Positions 43,001 through 53,300 of a DNA stretch of 64,000 nt are shown in pieces; within the stretch, counting starts at the first letter, position 1; every line of letters starts with the position of its first letter. The position numbers and the translations under genes are program-made. The notes under the pieces are model-generated. The model did no database searches. It saw only the letters and a program-made list of their open reading frames with translations, and was not told where the DNA came from. Source of the DNA: DATMQA01 sp035566895 (GTDB lineage: Bacteria; Verrucomicrobiota; Verrucomicrobiia; Limisphaerales; UBA8199); contig DATMQA010000152.1 in the NCBI GenBank assembly GCA_035566895.1, forward strand, positions 6,751 to 70,750, written 5' to 3'.

Positions 43001-45781
43001 TATAACGCGGCAGGCAACTCGGGCTACAGCAACGAAGCCATGCTGAGCACCGCGAGCACTCAGCTGAGCCGTTCGGGCTGGGTGGCCAGCTCCAGCACTT
43101 CGGGCAGTGATGTGCCTGCCAACGCCCTGGACGGCAATCCCAGCACCCGGTGGTCCACCGACAGAAGCCAGGCTCCCGGGCAGTGGTTCCAAGTGGACAT
43201 GCGGGCCAATTATACCGTGTTCCAGGTCAATCTGGATGCCACGGCTTCACCGAATGATTATCCGCGCGGCTATCAGGTTAATCTTTCCACCGATGGAAAT
43301 AATTGGGGCAGCCCGGTTGCCGTGGGCAACGGCGGGGGCGCCGTCACGGCGATCCAATTTCCCGCGCATAGTGCGCGCTACATCCGTGTGACTCAAACGG
43401 GCTCGGCCGGAAACTATTGGAGCATTCATGAGTTTTATGCGTTTGGCTTGAGCGCACCCACCACCCCCACGGGCCTGGCGGCGCTCGCTGGCTACGCTCA
43501 GGTGACCTTAAGTTGGTCTACCTCCTTGAACGCGACAAGTTACAATGTCAACCGGTCAACTACCAGCGGCGGGCCCTACAGCGTCATTGCCAGCGGTGTG
43601 ACGAGCACGGGCTATACGAACACCGGCTTGGCCAACGGAACGACCTACTACTACGTGGTCTCGGCCACGAATGCGTTAGGTCAAAGCGGCAACTCGGCCG
43701 AGGTGAGCGCAACGCCGAACCCGGTGCCTGTGCCCAACGTGCCGACCGGGTTAACCGCCCTGGCGGGCGCTGGTCAGGTAGCATTGAGTTGGTCAGCGTC
43801 TTCGAACGCGGCCAGTTACAACGTCAAGCGCTCCACGACGAGTGGGGGCCCATATTCCTTGGCGGCCACGAATGTAACCGGCTTGGCCTATACCGACACG
43901 GGGTTGGTCAGCGGCACCCAATATTACTACGTGGTTTCGGCGGTCAACGGAAGCGGTGAGAGCGCCAACTCCAGCGAAGTCAACGCCACTCCGTCCAATG
44001 ATGTGTACTGGCTGGGTGCTGTGGACGCCAATTGGACGACGAGCGGCAACTGGTCGAACGCCCCAGTCACGGGGCAGCGGGTGGTGTATGATGCCACGTC
44101 GGTGAGCAATTTTGCCCAGACGCTCGGGCAAAACTGGAGTATCAATGGCATCCGGGTCGGGAGCCCCGGCGGGGACATCGTGCTTTCAGGAGGCAACACC
44201 CTTAGCAATGCGGGCGGAATTGATATGTCCGCGGCGACCCGCAATCTGTCGCTAAATACGCCGCAGGTGCTTACCGCCGACCAGACTTGGTTTGTGGGGA
44301 CCGGTGGAGCGCTAACCAATGCCTCCGCGGGCACAGTGGCCAACGGGGGATACAGTTTTTCAATCAGCAACTCGGGCAATGTGTATGTGTATGGCTCGAT
44401 CAGCGGAAATGGGCCGGTAATCAAGAATGGCAGCGGCACGGTAACCTGGGGCAGCCAAGGGTCCTACACCGGTGGGACAATGATCAGTGGCGGCACCGTG
44501 GCCCATCTGAGCGGCGTCAACGGACTTGGGCTCGCCTGGTCTCCAGTGGCGGTCACCAGCGGCGGGACGTGGAGCCTTAATGGGATCAGCGCCAGCGCCA
44601 CGACTGTGTCGTTGACCAACGGCAACTGCGGGGTCAACAAGAGCGGGAATCTCAATTTCTTCAACTTGGCGTCCAGTGGCATTTCCAGCATTGGGGTCAG
44701 CGAGCTAAAGATAGGCCAGGACGCGGCGGGGGGCATCTACACGGTAAACTTCAACGTGGTGGACGGGACGCTGACGCTCAACGTCAACAGACTATATAAC
44801 TATACCTCGACCGCAACTGGCAGTGTGGTGAAGGTGGGCAGCGGAACATTGCTGGTGAGCAGCATGGGGACGAGCTACAAGGGGAGCACCACAATCCAGG
44901 GCGGGGTGATACAGGTGGGGACGCTGGCCAACGGCGGAACCGACAGCCACATAGGGCAGTCCAGCAACGCGGCGGCCAACCTGGTGCTCAACGGCGGGAG
45001 CCTGAGGTACGTGGGCGCAGCAGTTGGGATTGACCGGCTCTTCAGCGTCGGCAGCGCGGGCGGGACTTTGGATGCTTCAGGTAGCGGAGCGCTGACACTG
45101 AACAACACTGGGGCGATGGGGTTTGCAGACAGCGGTTCGCACAGTGTAACACTTACAGGCAGTTCGACGGCGGCCAACACGCTGGCGGCGGCGATAGGCA
45201 ACAATGGTGGGCCGACGACGCTTCTAAAGAGCGGAACAGGGTCCTGGAGCCTGAGCGGGGCCAGCAGCTTTAGCGGGGGCACGGTTGTACCCGGGGGCAC
45301 GCTGACGGTGGGCGCCGGCGCGACGTTGGGAAGTGGCAACCTGAGCGTGAGCAACGGAGCGGTCTGCGTCCTTCAGAATGCCGGCGCGTTGTCCAGCGGG
45401 GCTTATGTGTATCTGAACGGAACGCTGAACCTGGCCTATAGCGGGACCAACACAGTGAGCCGGCTTTACGTCGGGGGCGTGTTGCAGCCCGCCGGGGTGT
45501 GGAACGCGGTGCGGGACGGGCATTTTGCCGGGGCGGGCAGTTTGAATGTGACTGCGGGAAGCGCGACGGGTCCGATAGTTCTCCAAGTCAGCGGGCTTTC
45601 AGGCGGCGGGCTTCAATTGTCGTGGACCAACAGCGCCGTCGACCTCTATTACACGCCGAGCCTGACGCCGCCGGTGGTCTGGTCGCTGGTAACCAATCAG
45701 GCGAGCTTTTCCAACGGCCAGTGGACCTTGACCCTGCCCACCGGCACCAACGGCAACGGGTTCTATCGCCTGCGCCAGTAA
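40058..45781 (+). CDS. Giant exported mosaic: CBM-like, glycosidase-like, tectonin, FN3, discoidin and beta-strand-repeat regions
   Basis: 1907 residues. Leader: MWSQTSISRRNDSGLKHCLG then LSAPVLSSFALCLNCYA, a plausible signal peptide joined to what looks like the second half of a CBM6-like domain (TAPGEWIQYQQVWLANGHYRF), so the domain may be 5'-truncated. Residues about 160-600 resemble a TIM-barrel-like domain (possibly DUF5010) with GVPMYRDFDRRSDRYWD. Six tectonin-type repeats follow at about 605-810 (ISAGFFDAWALDSSGRVWA, VGATEVWAVNSSAQVFRR). Then come two FN3 domains, an F5/8C discoidin domain (NALDGNPSTRWSTDRSQAPGQWF), two more FN3 domains, and an autotransporter-associated beta-strand region (about 1310-1830; GSGTVTWGSQGSYTGGTMISGG, GSWSLSGASSFSGGT). 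The short end GNGFYRLRQ matches the cluster's other C-termini. No autotransporter barrel is present. Confidence 0.85.
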   Translation: MWSQTSISRRNDSGLKHCLGRLSAPVLSSFALCLNCYAGSWYVGNTAPGEWIQYQQVWLANGHYRFTARAGATNSGAALHVEIDGTAVKPGVIIPNTGRMDVFTNVHCGSTNVSQGYHDLKVVFESSGLSLDWFMLAKDTDTTNGVKLTDITMVRPPTNGMLIAPIIGFEHHEATSYPASSAQQLGIPDIPDINGHQFSEYQLTNWYGVPMYRDFDRRSDRYWDVLVEQLLASRAQVPFLHCRETADFNNSLQTRAYAPGGGWYEGRWLEKFSEAVARNPQAVSSLKMGMFWESGGIALGFYNHYGYYPGWGTSNFVDYVMQDWIQPWFDNIPRELLFQPVTNRPVISFFASNPDNIVRDGQMSTFMAQFRSEMVARYGMDPLIIMPVGGGVDPATEAQGWGQANWVTWDGPLCTSNYLNGTYWCTASSGSRRRLDTVWLNDWNPVSNTGTPNTNDANGHDSHQPRLDSNGNSMMWSALNQAYSVGSQFVQEEGFYNISEGNSIFRSYHPEWVYPNQHLAAMRDFADTNTATLMFEAEACDSYYKTITNDNTGGTYRKEWYRPTTLDVYRPLHNALPWKQMNAGSATLVKISAGFFDAWALDSSGRVWAQTIMGDVNSWQQVSTPQNFTCVSVGKCYAWGIAGTTVYSAQIPNNGWTSWSTGGWSQRSGSMTQLSVGATEVWAVNSSAQVFRRPVDGSGDWTQVSGTMTQISVGDAFVWAMNGGNIYYSLTSLASPSWTQCPNPNNIINVQVGSDEVWGVTASGSVYRMSASGAGTWDLVDGNRNSVSVGDGYVWGLSGSTPYCRRLEGFALSGVPMTPFTPKATPATGQVKLLWTLCSGATNYNIKRATASGGPYTTIANVSSVSYIYPYVDSTAANGTTYYYVVSALNGSGESTNSPEVSATPQSQVPAAPSNLTVPSFVSGQLQIAWTDTSGNESGFKIERKVGVGGTYVQIAVVPAGVTSFTDTVLAGSDYYYRVRAYNAAGNSGYSNEAMLSTASTQLSRSGWVASSSTSGSDVPANALDGNPSTRWSTDRSQAPGQWFQVDMRANYTVFQVNLDATASPNDYPRGYQVNLSTDGNNWGSPVAVGNGGGAVTAIQFPAHSARYIRVTQTGSAGNYWSIHEFYAFGLSAPTTPTGLAALAGYAQVTLSWSTSLNATSYNVNRSTTSGGPYSVIASGVTSTGYTNTGLANGTTYYYVVSATNALGQSGNSAEVSATPNPVPVPNVPTGLTALAGAGQVALSWSASSNAASYNVKRSTTSGGPYSLAATNVTGLAYTDTGLVSGTQYYYVVSAVNGSGESANSSEVNATPSNDVYWLGAVDANWTTSGNWSNAPVTGQRVVYDATSVSNFAQTLGQNWSINGIRVGSPGGDIVLSGGNTLSNAGGIDMSAATRNLSLNTPQVLTADQTWFVGTGGALTNASAGTVANGGYSFSISNSGNVYVYGSISGNGPVIKNGSGTVTWGSQGSYTGGTMISGGTVAHLSGVNGLGLAWSPVAVTSGGTWSLNGISASATTVSLTNGNCGVNKSGNLNFFNLASSGISSIGVSELKIGQDAAGGIYTVNFNVVDGTLTLNVNRLYNYTSTATGSVVKVGSGTLLVSSMGTSYKGSTTIQGGVIQVGTLANGGTDSHIGQSSNAAANLVLNGGSLRYVGAAVGIDRLFSVGSAGGTLDASGSGALTLNNTGAMGFADSGSHSVTLTGSSTAANTLAAAIGNNGGPTTLLKSGTGSWSLSGASSFSGGTVVPGGTLTVGAGATLGSGNLSVSNGAVCVLQNAGALSSGAYVYLNGTLNLAYSGTNTVSRLYVGGVLQPAGVWNAVRDGHFAGAGSLNVTAGSATGPIVLQVSGLSGGGLQLSWTNSAVDLYYTPSLTPPVVWSLVTNQASFSNGQWTLTLPTGTNGNGFYRLRQ

Positions 45782-45840
45782 GCGGACGAGAGCAACACAG
45801 AGGCTAAACTCCCGGGTGCATCCGCTCACCGCCCCCGAAC

Positions 45841-45857
45841 TCCTCGCTTTTGAGGAT
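45841..45857 (+). promoter_or_regulatory. Interrupted palindrome, copy 4 (TCCTC-GCTTTT-GAGGA)
   Basis: Lies 40 bases before the preferred ATG at 45898. A TTG inside the motif (45850) opens the same frame, but that start would give no clean signal peptide. Confidence 0.7.
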
Positions 45858-45897
45858 GGCAGGGACGTCAGGCTCGTGGCAAACTACAGGCTGCCTC

Positions 45898-48800
45898 ATG
45901 ACCTCGAAGAGTATTCGTTCCAGGCAACCTGATTCATGTCGGAGTTGCCCGACAAGGACTCGCGCGCGCGTTTTTTGGCTGGCTCTGGTGCTTGTGCAGA
46001 CACTTAAGCCCTGTTTTGCGGACGTCTTGAACCGAACGGGTTGGGTGGTGAGCGCGTCGGTCGGCAGTTACCCCGGCAACGCAATTGACGGCGACATCAC
46101 CACGCGCTGGACCACCGGCGTCTCCCAGGCTCCCGGCCAGTGGTTTCAGGTGGATATGGGCGGGGGCACGCCGCCCACCTTTACCAACTTGGTGCTGGAT
46201 GCCGGCAGTTCCACCGGCGATTATCCGCGCGGCTACCAGGTGAATGTGTCCAACGACGGCACGAACTGGTCCAGCCCGGTCGCCACCGGGGCCGGCTCCT
46301 CGGCTGTGACCAGCATCAGTTTTGCCGCGCGGACCGCCCGATACATCCGCATTACTCAGACCGGCAGCAATGGACTGTGGTGGAGCATTCATGAACTCAA
46401 CGTCGATGGAATCGGCGCGCCGCCACCGCCGGCTGGCGTGACCGAGACGCTCGGAACGGGACAAGCCACCATCAACTGGGAAGCTTCTCCGGGCGCAACA
46501 AGCTATAACGTCAAACGCTCGACCACCTACGGCGGACCCTACACGGTGCTGGCTTCCAATCTGACGGGGCTAATCTACGTTGATAACCGGACCGTCAGCG
46601 GGACGCTCTATTTTTACGTCATCTCCGCCAATAACCCCTACGGTGAGAGCGCCGACTCCGTTCAGGCGAAACTCGGCTGGAGAGTCGTTATCCCCTCGCT
46701 GAACACGAACGAGATGGTGGTGGCCGCCACCACGCCCCAGGAGTATGGAGCCAAAGGCGACGGCATTACCGATGACAGCGCGGCTTTTCAGGCTGCCATG
46801 AATGCGGTGTACAATTCCGGCGGCTCAGGCGGGGGCGTGGTTTTCGTACCGGCCGGCCATTATGCCTTCTACACTAATTTGAATATCCCCGTCGGGGTGA
46901 CCTTGCACGGGGATTGGCAGGATTGGTCCCGCAACGGCAACGGCATGGTCGGAACGACCTTCAAGGTCTATTACGGCGCCGGCCAGACGACTAACACTCC
47001 GTTTATCTTCCTGAACAGTTCCACCGCCTTGAAGGGGGTGAATATTTGGTATCCCAACCAGAACGCCAACCACATCGTGGCTTATCCCTATTCCATCGGC
47101 CTTAGCTCGGATTCCATGCTGCAGAATGTGGCGTTGGTCAATTCCTATCAGGGAATTCAGATGACCGGGGGAAGCAAGGCGATCGTATCGACGGTGGCCG
47201 GCACCCCCCTCCTCACCGGCATCACCATGGATCAGATTTATGATATTCCTCACGCGGAGGACATCCGGTTCTCGCCCGATATCTGGCCAGCCGCCGGGGT
47301 GACCAACGCGCCGGGTGCCGGCGGGCCGCATGCAGCCTGGATGCGAGCCAATGGGCAAGGCATGGTGTTGATCCGCGTGGACGGGTTGATTGCCATGGAC
47401 ACCTACATCAGCGGCTACAACATCGGCATCATGTGCACCAATACCGGCAACGGGGATCCGGGCGCCACCTTTTACATGGGCGCGGTCAGCAATTGCGCCA
47501 CGGCCCTGCTGGCGCAGAACATGCCGGGTGCGTTGGGGCTGATGTTTGCCGCCTTCACCCTGGATGGCGACACCGCCGTCAATCGCACTCGCACCGATAG
47601 CGATGCCAACGTGCAGTTTAACCGGTGCCAGATTGTTGGGCACAACGGTCCGGCGGTCAGTTCCACCGGGACCGGCTGGCATTCGTGGATGCAATTTCAA
47701 AACTGCACCATCTCCAATGCGCTGCAACTCAATGCCGGCGTGTTCAACGCGGTCAATTGCACGTTGCTCGGCGCGACGCAATGCGTGATGAGTGCTGGCG
47801 CCACCCGCGCCGCCTTTACCGGTTGCACCTTTAGTCCGGTCAAAAGCATCGTTAACGCAGGCAATCCGGGCAGCCTGCTCATCGACAGCAGAGGCGCGAG
47901 TTCGAATGCGATGCCGATCATTTATTGGACGAATATCGTCAACGATTATCTGTCCCGGCGGCCGGCCAAAACCGATCTCTTTGTGGCAACAAACGCGCCG
48001 TGGGGCGCGACCGGAAACGGTTCGACCGATGATACGGCGTCGATCCAAAGCGCGCTCAATGCCGCGGGCGCCAATGGCGGAGGCATTGTTTTTCTGCCGG
48101 GCGGCAAATATCGGCTCACCAGCACGCTGGATGTACCTCAGGGTGTCGAACTGCGGGGACCTTACGAGCTGCGGCACCGTACCTGGCCGGGACCGGACGG
48201 CAAAGCCAAAGGCGCGGTGCTCCAGCCCTATGGGGGGCAAGGCAGCACCACCGGACCGGCGGCGATTGCGCTGGAGGCCAACAGCGGCCTGGTGGGCGTC
48301 ACCATCAGCTATGAAAGCCAGAGTTCCAATTGCTTTGCCTTCCCGCCGGCCATCCAGGGGCGCGGCGGCAATGTCTATGTTATTGGGGTAGTCTGTCCGA
48401 ATCCCTACTACTATGTGGATCTGGACACTTACACCTGCACCAACCACTTTCTCTACCTGGTAGATGGCTGGGCGCTCCTGACCGGCTATAAAGTGGGCCA
48501 CGGGTCCTCCGGCTCAATTGTGGATTGCCAGGGTAACTGGACTTACTGGATCGACAACTACGACTCTCAGAGCAGTTTGCCTGGCAGTGTGCAGGCACCG
48601 GTGCAGAATTTTGTCGCCCACAACATGCAGTCCTATGTGCTGGGCGATTGCACCGAACTTCTGGTTAAGGATTTCAATATTATCGAAAACACCTTCCTGA
48701 TGGCCAAAGACCAGGGCGGCAAGGGACCCAACGCCACCCTGATCGGCGATTACTGTGACGCCACCGTCCAGGGAATTGTGCTGGATGCGGCCGGGCCTTG

Positions 48801-50370
48801 CATGATCAACGCGGTGAACACGCCGATGTGCGTCTTTAACTTCGGCAGCTACAGCGATCTGGCCACCACCCTGGTGGGCGTGTTGAGCACGACCAACTTT
48901 CAGGGCACAGCCCGGTTCTTCAACACGATTCTCTTTGCCGGGCCCTATTGGGACTTCAACATCAATGGCGGAGATGTCGGCCTGGAGGTGGTTCACATGG
49001 ACAACGCCAACATGGACAGCGCGGTCAATGGCGGGGTGTTCCGCCTGGTCAATAATTCCTCCCGCAACACCGGCGGCAACAGCTCGCCTTACAATGTGAC
49101 CTTTGCCTCAGGCGCCGGCCTTGCCGGCAAGACGAACGAATTCATCGGCTGTTACAATTACTACGGCTATACCTGCACCAATGTCAATGCGACTAATCCT
49201 GTCAATGTGTGGGGCAACTTCGGATTAGCTCCCGCACCGGTGGTGTCGGGGCTGACGGCTACGCCGGGCGGCTCGCAGGTGACGGTGAGCTGGATGGCTG
49301 CCACCAATGTCACCAGCTATAACGTCAAGCGAGCCAGCTCCAGCAGCGGGCCCTTCGTACTGCTGGCCAATACCTCGGCCACAAACTATCTCGATACCGA
49401 TGTGGTCTCCAACGCGACTTATTATTATGTGGTTTCAACCCTCAGCGCGTTGGGCGAGGGGCCGGATTCTGCGGTGGTCAGCAGCCGGGATGTGCTGTTA
49501 AGCCGGAGCGGCTGGGTGGTTAGCGCTTCGGTAGGCGGCTCGCCGGGCAATGCGATTGACGGCAACCTGTCTACCCGCTGGTCCACCGATACGCTCCAAA
49601 CCAACGGCCAGTGGTTCCAGGTGGACATGCTTTCGGCCAAAACGATTTTCAAGATCGTTTTGGACACCACGCCTTCGCCCAATGATTACCCGCGAGGCTA
49701 CCAGGTCACTCTGTCCAATGATGGAAGCAATTGGGGCAGCCCAGTCGCCACCGGAGCCGGAAATTCGGCAGTGACCACCATAACGTTTGCCCCGCAGACC
49801 GCTCGGTATCTCCGCATCACGCAAACCGGCACGGCCTCGGGAAACTATTGGAGCATTCATGAGCTGTACATCTACGGGACGCCGCCGACGACTCCGGACC
49901 CGCTGGTGGCGGTGCCCGGGACCAATCAAGTCGCTTTGAGTTGGTTCATTCCCCAGAGCGCGACCAGCTATAACGTCAAACGTGCGACCAACCCGGCCGG
50001 CCCTTACACCATTATCGCCACCCCGACTTCATCCAGGTGGACCGTGTCCAACGCGCTCATCGGGAGATATCTCTACTACGTGGTTTCGGCCCTCAACTCT
50101 GTGGGTGAAAGCGGCGATTCCACCCCGGTGTGCGCCGCCGCCGTGCCCCAAACGGTGACGCTTCAGCCGGCGGTTCAGGGCGGCTCCTTTGCCGTCGTGG
50201 CAACCGTGCTGCAAGGTCAAACCTGCGTGTTGGAAACCCGCACCAACTTGACCCTCGGCGGATGGACCGCGGTGACGACCAACACCGCTGTCGCAAACGG
50301 CCCGCTGACTTTGACGGACCAATCAGGAGGCACCAACAAATGCCGCTTCTATCGCTTGCGCTATCAATGA
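45898..50370 (+). CDS. Giant exported protein with two pectate-lyase-type beta-helices, discoidin and FN3 domains
   Basis: 1490 residues from the ATG at 45898. The signal peptide contains VFWLALVLVQTLKPCFA before DVLNR. Order: F5/8C discoidin (TGWVVSASVGSYPGNAIDG, WTTGVSQAPGQWF), FN3 (SYNVKRSTTYGGPY), a first beta-helix starting EYGAKGDGITDDSAAFQAAMN (Pectate_lyase_3 signature), a second starting WGATGNGSTDDTASIQSALN, then FN3, a second discoidin domain (RSGWVVSASVGGSPGNAIDG), a last FN3, and the C-terminal sandwich ending CRFYRLRYQ. Probably binds and attacks or modifies a plant or algal polysaccharide; no lyase residues can be assigned by eye. It is 6 bases upstream of the next gene and surely in operon with it. 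Confidence 0.87.
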   Translation: MTSKSIRSRQPDSCRSCPTRTRARVFWLALVLVQTLKPCFADVLNRTGWVVSASVGSYPGNAIDGDITTRWTTGVSQAPGQWFQVDMGGGTPPTFTNLVLDAGSSTGDYPRGYQVNVSNDGTNWSSPVATGAGSSAVTSISFAARTARYIRITQTGSNGLWWSIHELNVDGIGAPPPPAGVTETLGTGQATINWEASPGATSYNVKRSTTYGGPYTVLASNLTGLIYVDNRTVSGTLYFYVISANNPYGESADSVQAKLGWRVVIPSLNTNEMVVAATTPQEYGAKGDGITDDSAAFQAAMNAVYNSGGSGGGVVFVPAGHYAFYTNLNIPVGVTLHGDWQDWSRNGNGMVGTTFKVYYGAGQTTNTPFIFLNSSTALKGVNIWYPNQNANHIVAYPYSIGLSSDSMLQNVALVNSYQGIQMTGGSKAIVSTVAGTPLLTGITMDQIYDIPHAEDIRFSPDIWPAAGVTNAPGAGGPHAAWMRANGQGMVLIRVDGLIAMDTYISGYNIGIMCTNTGNGDPGATFYMGAVSNCATALLAQNMPGALGLMFAAFTLDGDTAVNRTRTDSDANVQFNRCQIVGHNGPAVSSTGTGWHSWMQFQNCTISNALQLNAGVFNAVNCTLLGATQCVMSAGATRAAFTGCTFSPVKSIVNAGNPGSLLIDSRGASSNAMPIIYWTNIVNDYLSRRPAKTDLFVATNAPWGATGNGSTDDTASIQSALNAAGANGGGIVFLPGGKYRLTSTLDVPQGVELRGPYELRHRTWPGPDGKAKGAVLQPYGGQGSTTGPAAIALEANSGLVGVTISYESQSSNCFAFPPAIQGRGGNVYVIGVVCPNPYYYVDLDTYTCTNHFLYLVDGWALLTGYKVGHGSSGSIVDCQGNWTYWIDNYDSQSSLPGSVQAPVQNFVAHNMQSYVLGDCTELLVKDFNIIENTFLMAKDQGGKGPNATLIGDYCDATVQGIVLDAAGPCMINAVNTPMCVFNFGSYSDLATTLVGVLSTTNFQGTARFFNTILFAGPYWDFNINGGDVGLEVVHMDNANMDSAVNGGVFRLVNNSSRNTGGNSSPYNVTFASGAGLAGKTNEFIGCYNYYGYTCTNVNATNPVNVWGNFGLAPAPVVSGLTATPGGSQVTVSWMAATNVTSYNVKRASSSSGPFVLLANTSATNYLDTDVVSNATYYYVVSTLSALGEGPDSAVVSSRDVLLSRSGWVVSASVGGSPGNAIDGNLSTRWSTDTLQTNGQWFQVDMLSAKTIFKIVLDTTPSPNDYPRGYQVTLSNDGSNWGSPVATGAGNSAVTTITFAPQTARYLRITQTGTASGNYWSIHELYIYGTPPTTPDPLVAVPGTNQVALSWFIPQSATSYNVKRATNPAGPYTIIATPTSSRWTVSNALIGRYLYYVVSALNSVGESGDSTPVCAAAVPQTVTLQPAVQGGSFAVVATVLQGQTCVLETRTNLTLGGWTAVTTNTAVANGPLTLTDQSGGTNKCRFYRLRYQ

Positions 50371-50376
50371 GGCATC

Positions 50377-53300
50377 GTGAAGGCGTATAAAACAGTCATT
50401 TTTCCAGTCCTGGGTCTGGCTCTATTGGCGCTGAATAGTCTCTCGGGCTTTGCCGCCAGTCTTCCACCGGATGTTCTAGCCCAACTCACCAATTACAATG
50501 TGGCCTGGACCTCGCCGAGCACTAATGGCTCGCCGGGGTCCATGCCGCTCGGCGATGGCGACATCACCGGCAATGTCTGGGTGGAAAACAATGGCGGCGA
50601 TTTGATGCTCTACATCGGCAAGTCCGACAGTTGGAGCGAAGGTACCCGGCTGTTAAAAATCGGGCGAGCCCGGATGCACTTCAACCCTAATCCATTTGTC
50701 GCCGGGGCGCCTTTTTCCCAGACGCTCGATTTCTATCACGGTGAAATTGACATCGCCGCCGGTCAAACCGGCTCACAAGTCAACGTTCGGATTTGGGTTG
50801 ACGCCAATCAGCCGGTGCTGCGGGTTGAAGCCAGCGGCCAGCAGGATTTCACCCTATCCTGTTCCAATGAAGTCTGGCGCAGTGCGCCTTACACGCCAAC
50901 GAACGGCACTCCCGACCCGCCCTCCGGTGGTTGGCGTGGTGTGAACACCGGCTGGACGGAGAGCGCGGACGTTGGCCTGTCGTTGGCCGACCGCCTGGTT
51001 TCCTATCATCGCAACGCCACGTCGCTGTATCAGACGATTCTGACGGGCGAGAACTTGAACGGGTACTGGACAACTTTCCCCGACCCGTACATCAACCGCA
51101 CATTCGGCGCGACCATCAAAGCCCCCGGCTTCAACAAGGTAAACGACTACACGTTGCAATCACCCTCCGGCACCAATTTCGTGGTTTCCATTTATGCGTT
51201 CACAGCGCAAACGAGCGCCGCGACCGACTGGCAAAACCAGATGAGCAACCTCGTCTCGCAAGTCGAGGCGACGGACCTCGGAGCCGCCAGAACCAACCAC
51301 TACAACTGGTGGGATGCGTTTTGGAACCGGAGCTGGATTTTTATCAGCGGTGATAGCAATGCCACCCTGGTCACCCAGGGCTACCTGGAGCAACGGTTTC
51401 TGGAAGCTTGCCAGGGCCGGGGAAGCTATCCGATCAAATTCAACGGCGGCACCTTTACCTTCGATTACAACGGACAAAATGGCGATTACCGCCGATGGGG
51501 CCCAGGATACTGGAACCAGAACAGTCGCCACCTCTACTGGCCGCTGCTGGCCTCCGGCGACTTCGATCTGATGCAGCCGTGGTTCAATGCTTACACCAAC
51601 ATGCTGGGCCTGCAGGTGGCGGCGACCTCACATTATTACGGGCACGGCGGCGCGTTCTTTCCAGAGACGTTCAACTTTTTTGGCCTGTTCGAACTGACCG
51701 ACTGGGGCGGCAGCAGCACGGCGACCAACGCCAGCAACACGTTCATCAAGTACCATTATCAAGGCGCGCTGGAAACGCTGGCCATGATGCTGGACTATTT
51801 CAGCTACACGCAGGACAGCGCGTTCGCGACCAACGACCTGGTGCCCTTTGGCACCCAGGTCATCCGCTTCTTCAACCAGCACTGGCCGAAGGTGAACGGA
51901 AAGCTGTTCTTCTATCCGGCCAATGCCTGTGAAATGTATTGGAGTTGCACCAACTCCACCGATTACCTCGCCGGTTTGATGAACGACATTACGAAACTGG
52001 TGGCGCTGCCCACCAACTTCACCAGCCCGGCGTTAATCAGCGAATGGACCAATTGCTACGCCGCCCTCCCGCTCTTGCCGGCCAACGCCGGCGGCGCTTA
52101 TATCATCCCCGCCCAAACTTACGGCGCCACCCACAATGCCGAGAACCCGGAATGCTACTGCATTTTTCCATACCGCCTTTATGGGATTGGCAAGGCGAAT
52201 TTCGATATCGGCCTGGCCACCTTTAACCACCGGGTGATCAAGAACAACAAGAATTGCTGGAGCCAGGACGTGATCGAAGAGCCGCTGGTTGGCTTGACTG
52301 CCAGTGCCCAGGCGGACGCGCTCAGCAATTTTTCCCAAACCGACTCGCAATGCCGGTTTCAAGCCTTCTGGACCTCGCACAACGACTATCTGCCGGACCT
52401 GGACAATGGCGGCGCCGCCATGACGGGATTGCAGTTCATGCTGCTCCAGTGCAGTGGCAACGAAATCCGGCCGCTCCCGTCCTGGCCTTCGAGCTGGAGC
52501 GTTGATTTCAAACTGTGCGCCCCCGGCAATACCACCGTCCGGCTCGTGCTTCAGGGCGGCAACCTCTCGCAGTTGACCGTCACTCCGTCCATCCGTTCCA
52601 ATGACGTGGTCAAACCGACTCCGCCGGCTCCGACCGGTTTGCTCGCGACTGCAGGCAACGGCCGCGTCGGCTTGACCTGGACAGCTTCCACCGGGGCGAG
52701 CGGTTACAACGTAAAGCGAGGCACGTCGAGCGGCGGGCCCTACGCCACCATCGCTTCAAGTCTAACCAAATCAAATTTCCTCGACACCGGTGTGCTTAAC
52801 GGCACGGACTATTATTACGTTGTTGCGGCCACCAATTTTTGGGGCGAAGGCACCAATTCAGTTCCGGTGAGCGCCACGCCGACAACCAATGTCGCCGTGC
52901 GTTGGGAAGGCGACTTGATTGCCAACCTGCAATCCGCGGACTTGAACCCAAGTTCCAAGGTCTGGACCAACCGGACCAGCAACCCCAACGGTGTGGGCAA
53001 CTTCTCCACCGTCGTCGGCGGGAATTTGAATGTGGCCAACCTTGGTTACGGTTCCGGCACGATTAAGGCCCTCTTCATCAATCAGGTTGGCGGCAATTCA
53101 GTGCAGTCTACCTTGAATGTCCCCACTGAAATCATCAGCAACAGCCCGGTATCGGTTGACGCCTGGATTTATGCCGTGGATGTGAACCAGACAAGTTGCT
53201 ATTTGAACTATGGTTACCAAGGTGGCAGCTCGTCCCCGATGAATGAACGGGAATTTGATTTTGACAGTGGTGGGCACGGCGTGATCACGGGCAATTATGG

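Noticed and set aside
40058..45781. Classification as a classical autotransporter
   Set aside because: Beta-strand repeats are present, but no C-terminal outer-membrane barrel is seen; the end resembles the secreted proteins beside it.
45850..45897. Earlier TTG start for the 45898 gene
   Set aside because: It would place the start inside palindrome copy 4 and add 16 residues before the signal peptide.
46825..48501. 558-codon open frame on the minus strand
   Set aside because: Antisense to the beta-helix region of the 45898 gene, with repetitive His/Arg/Ala composition and no domain.
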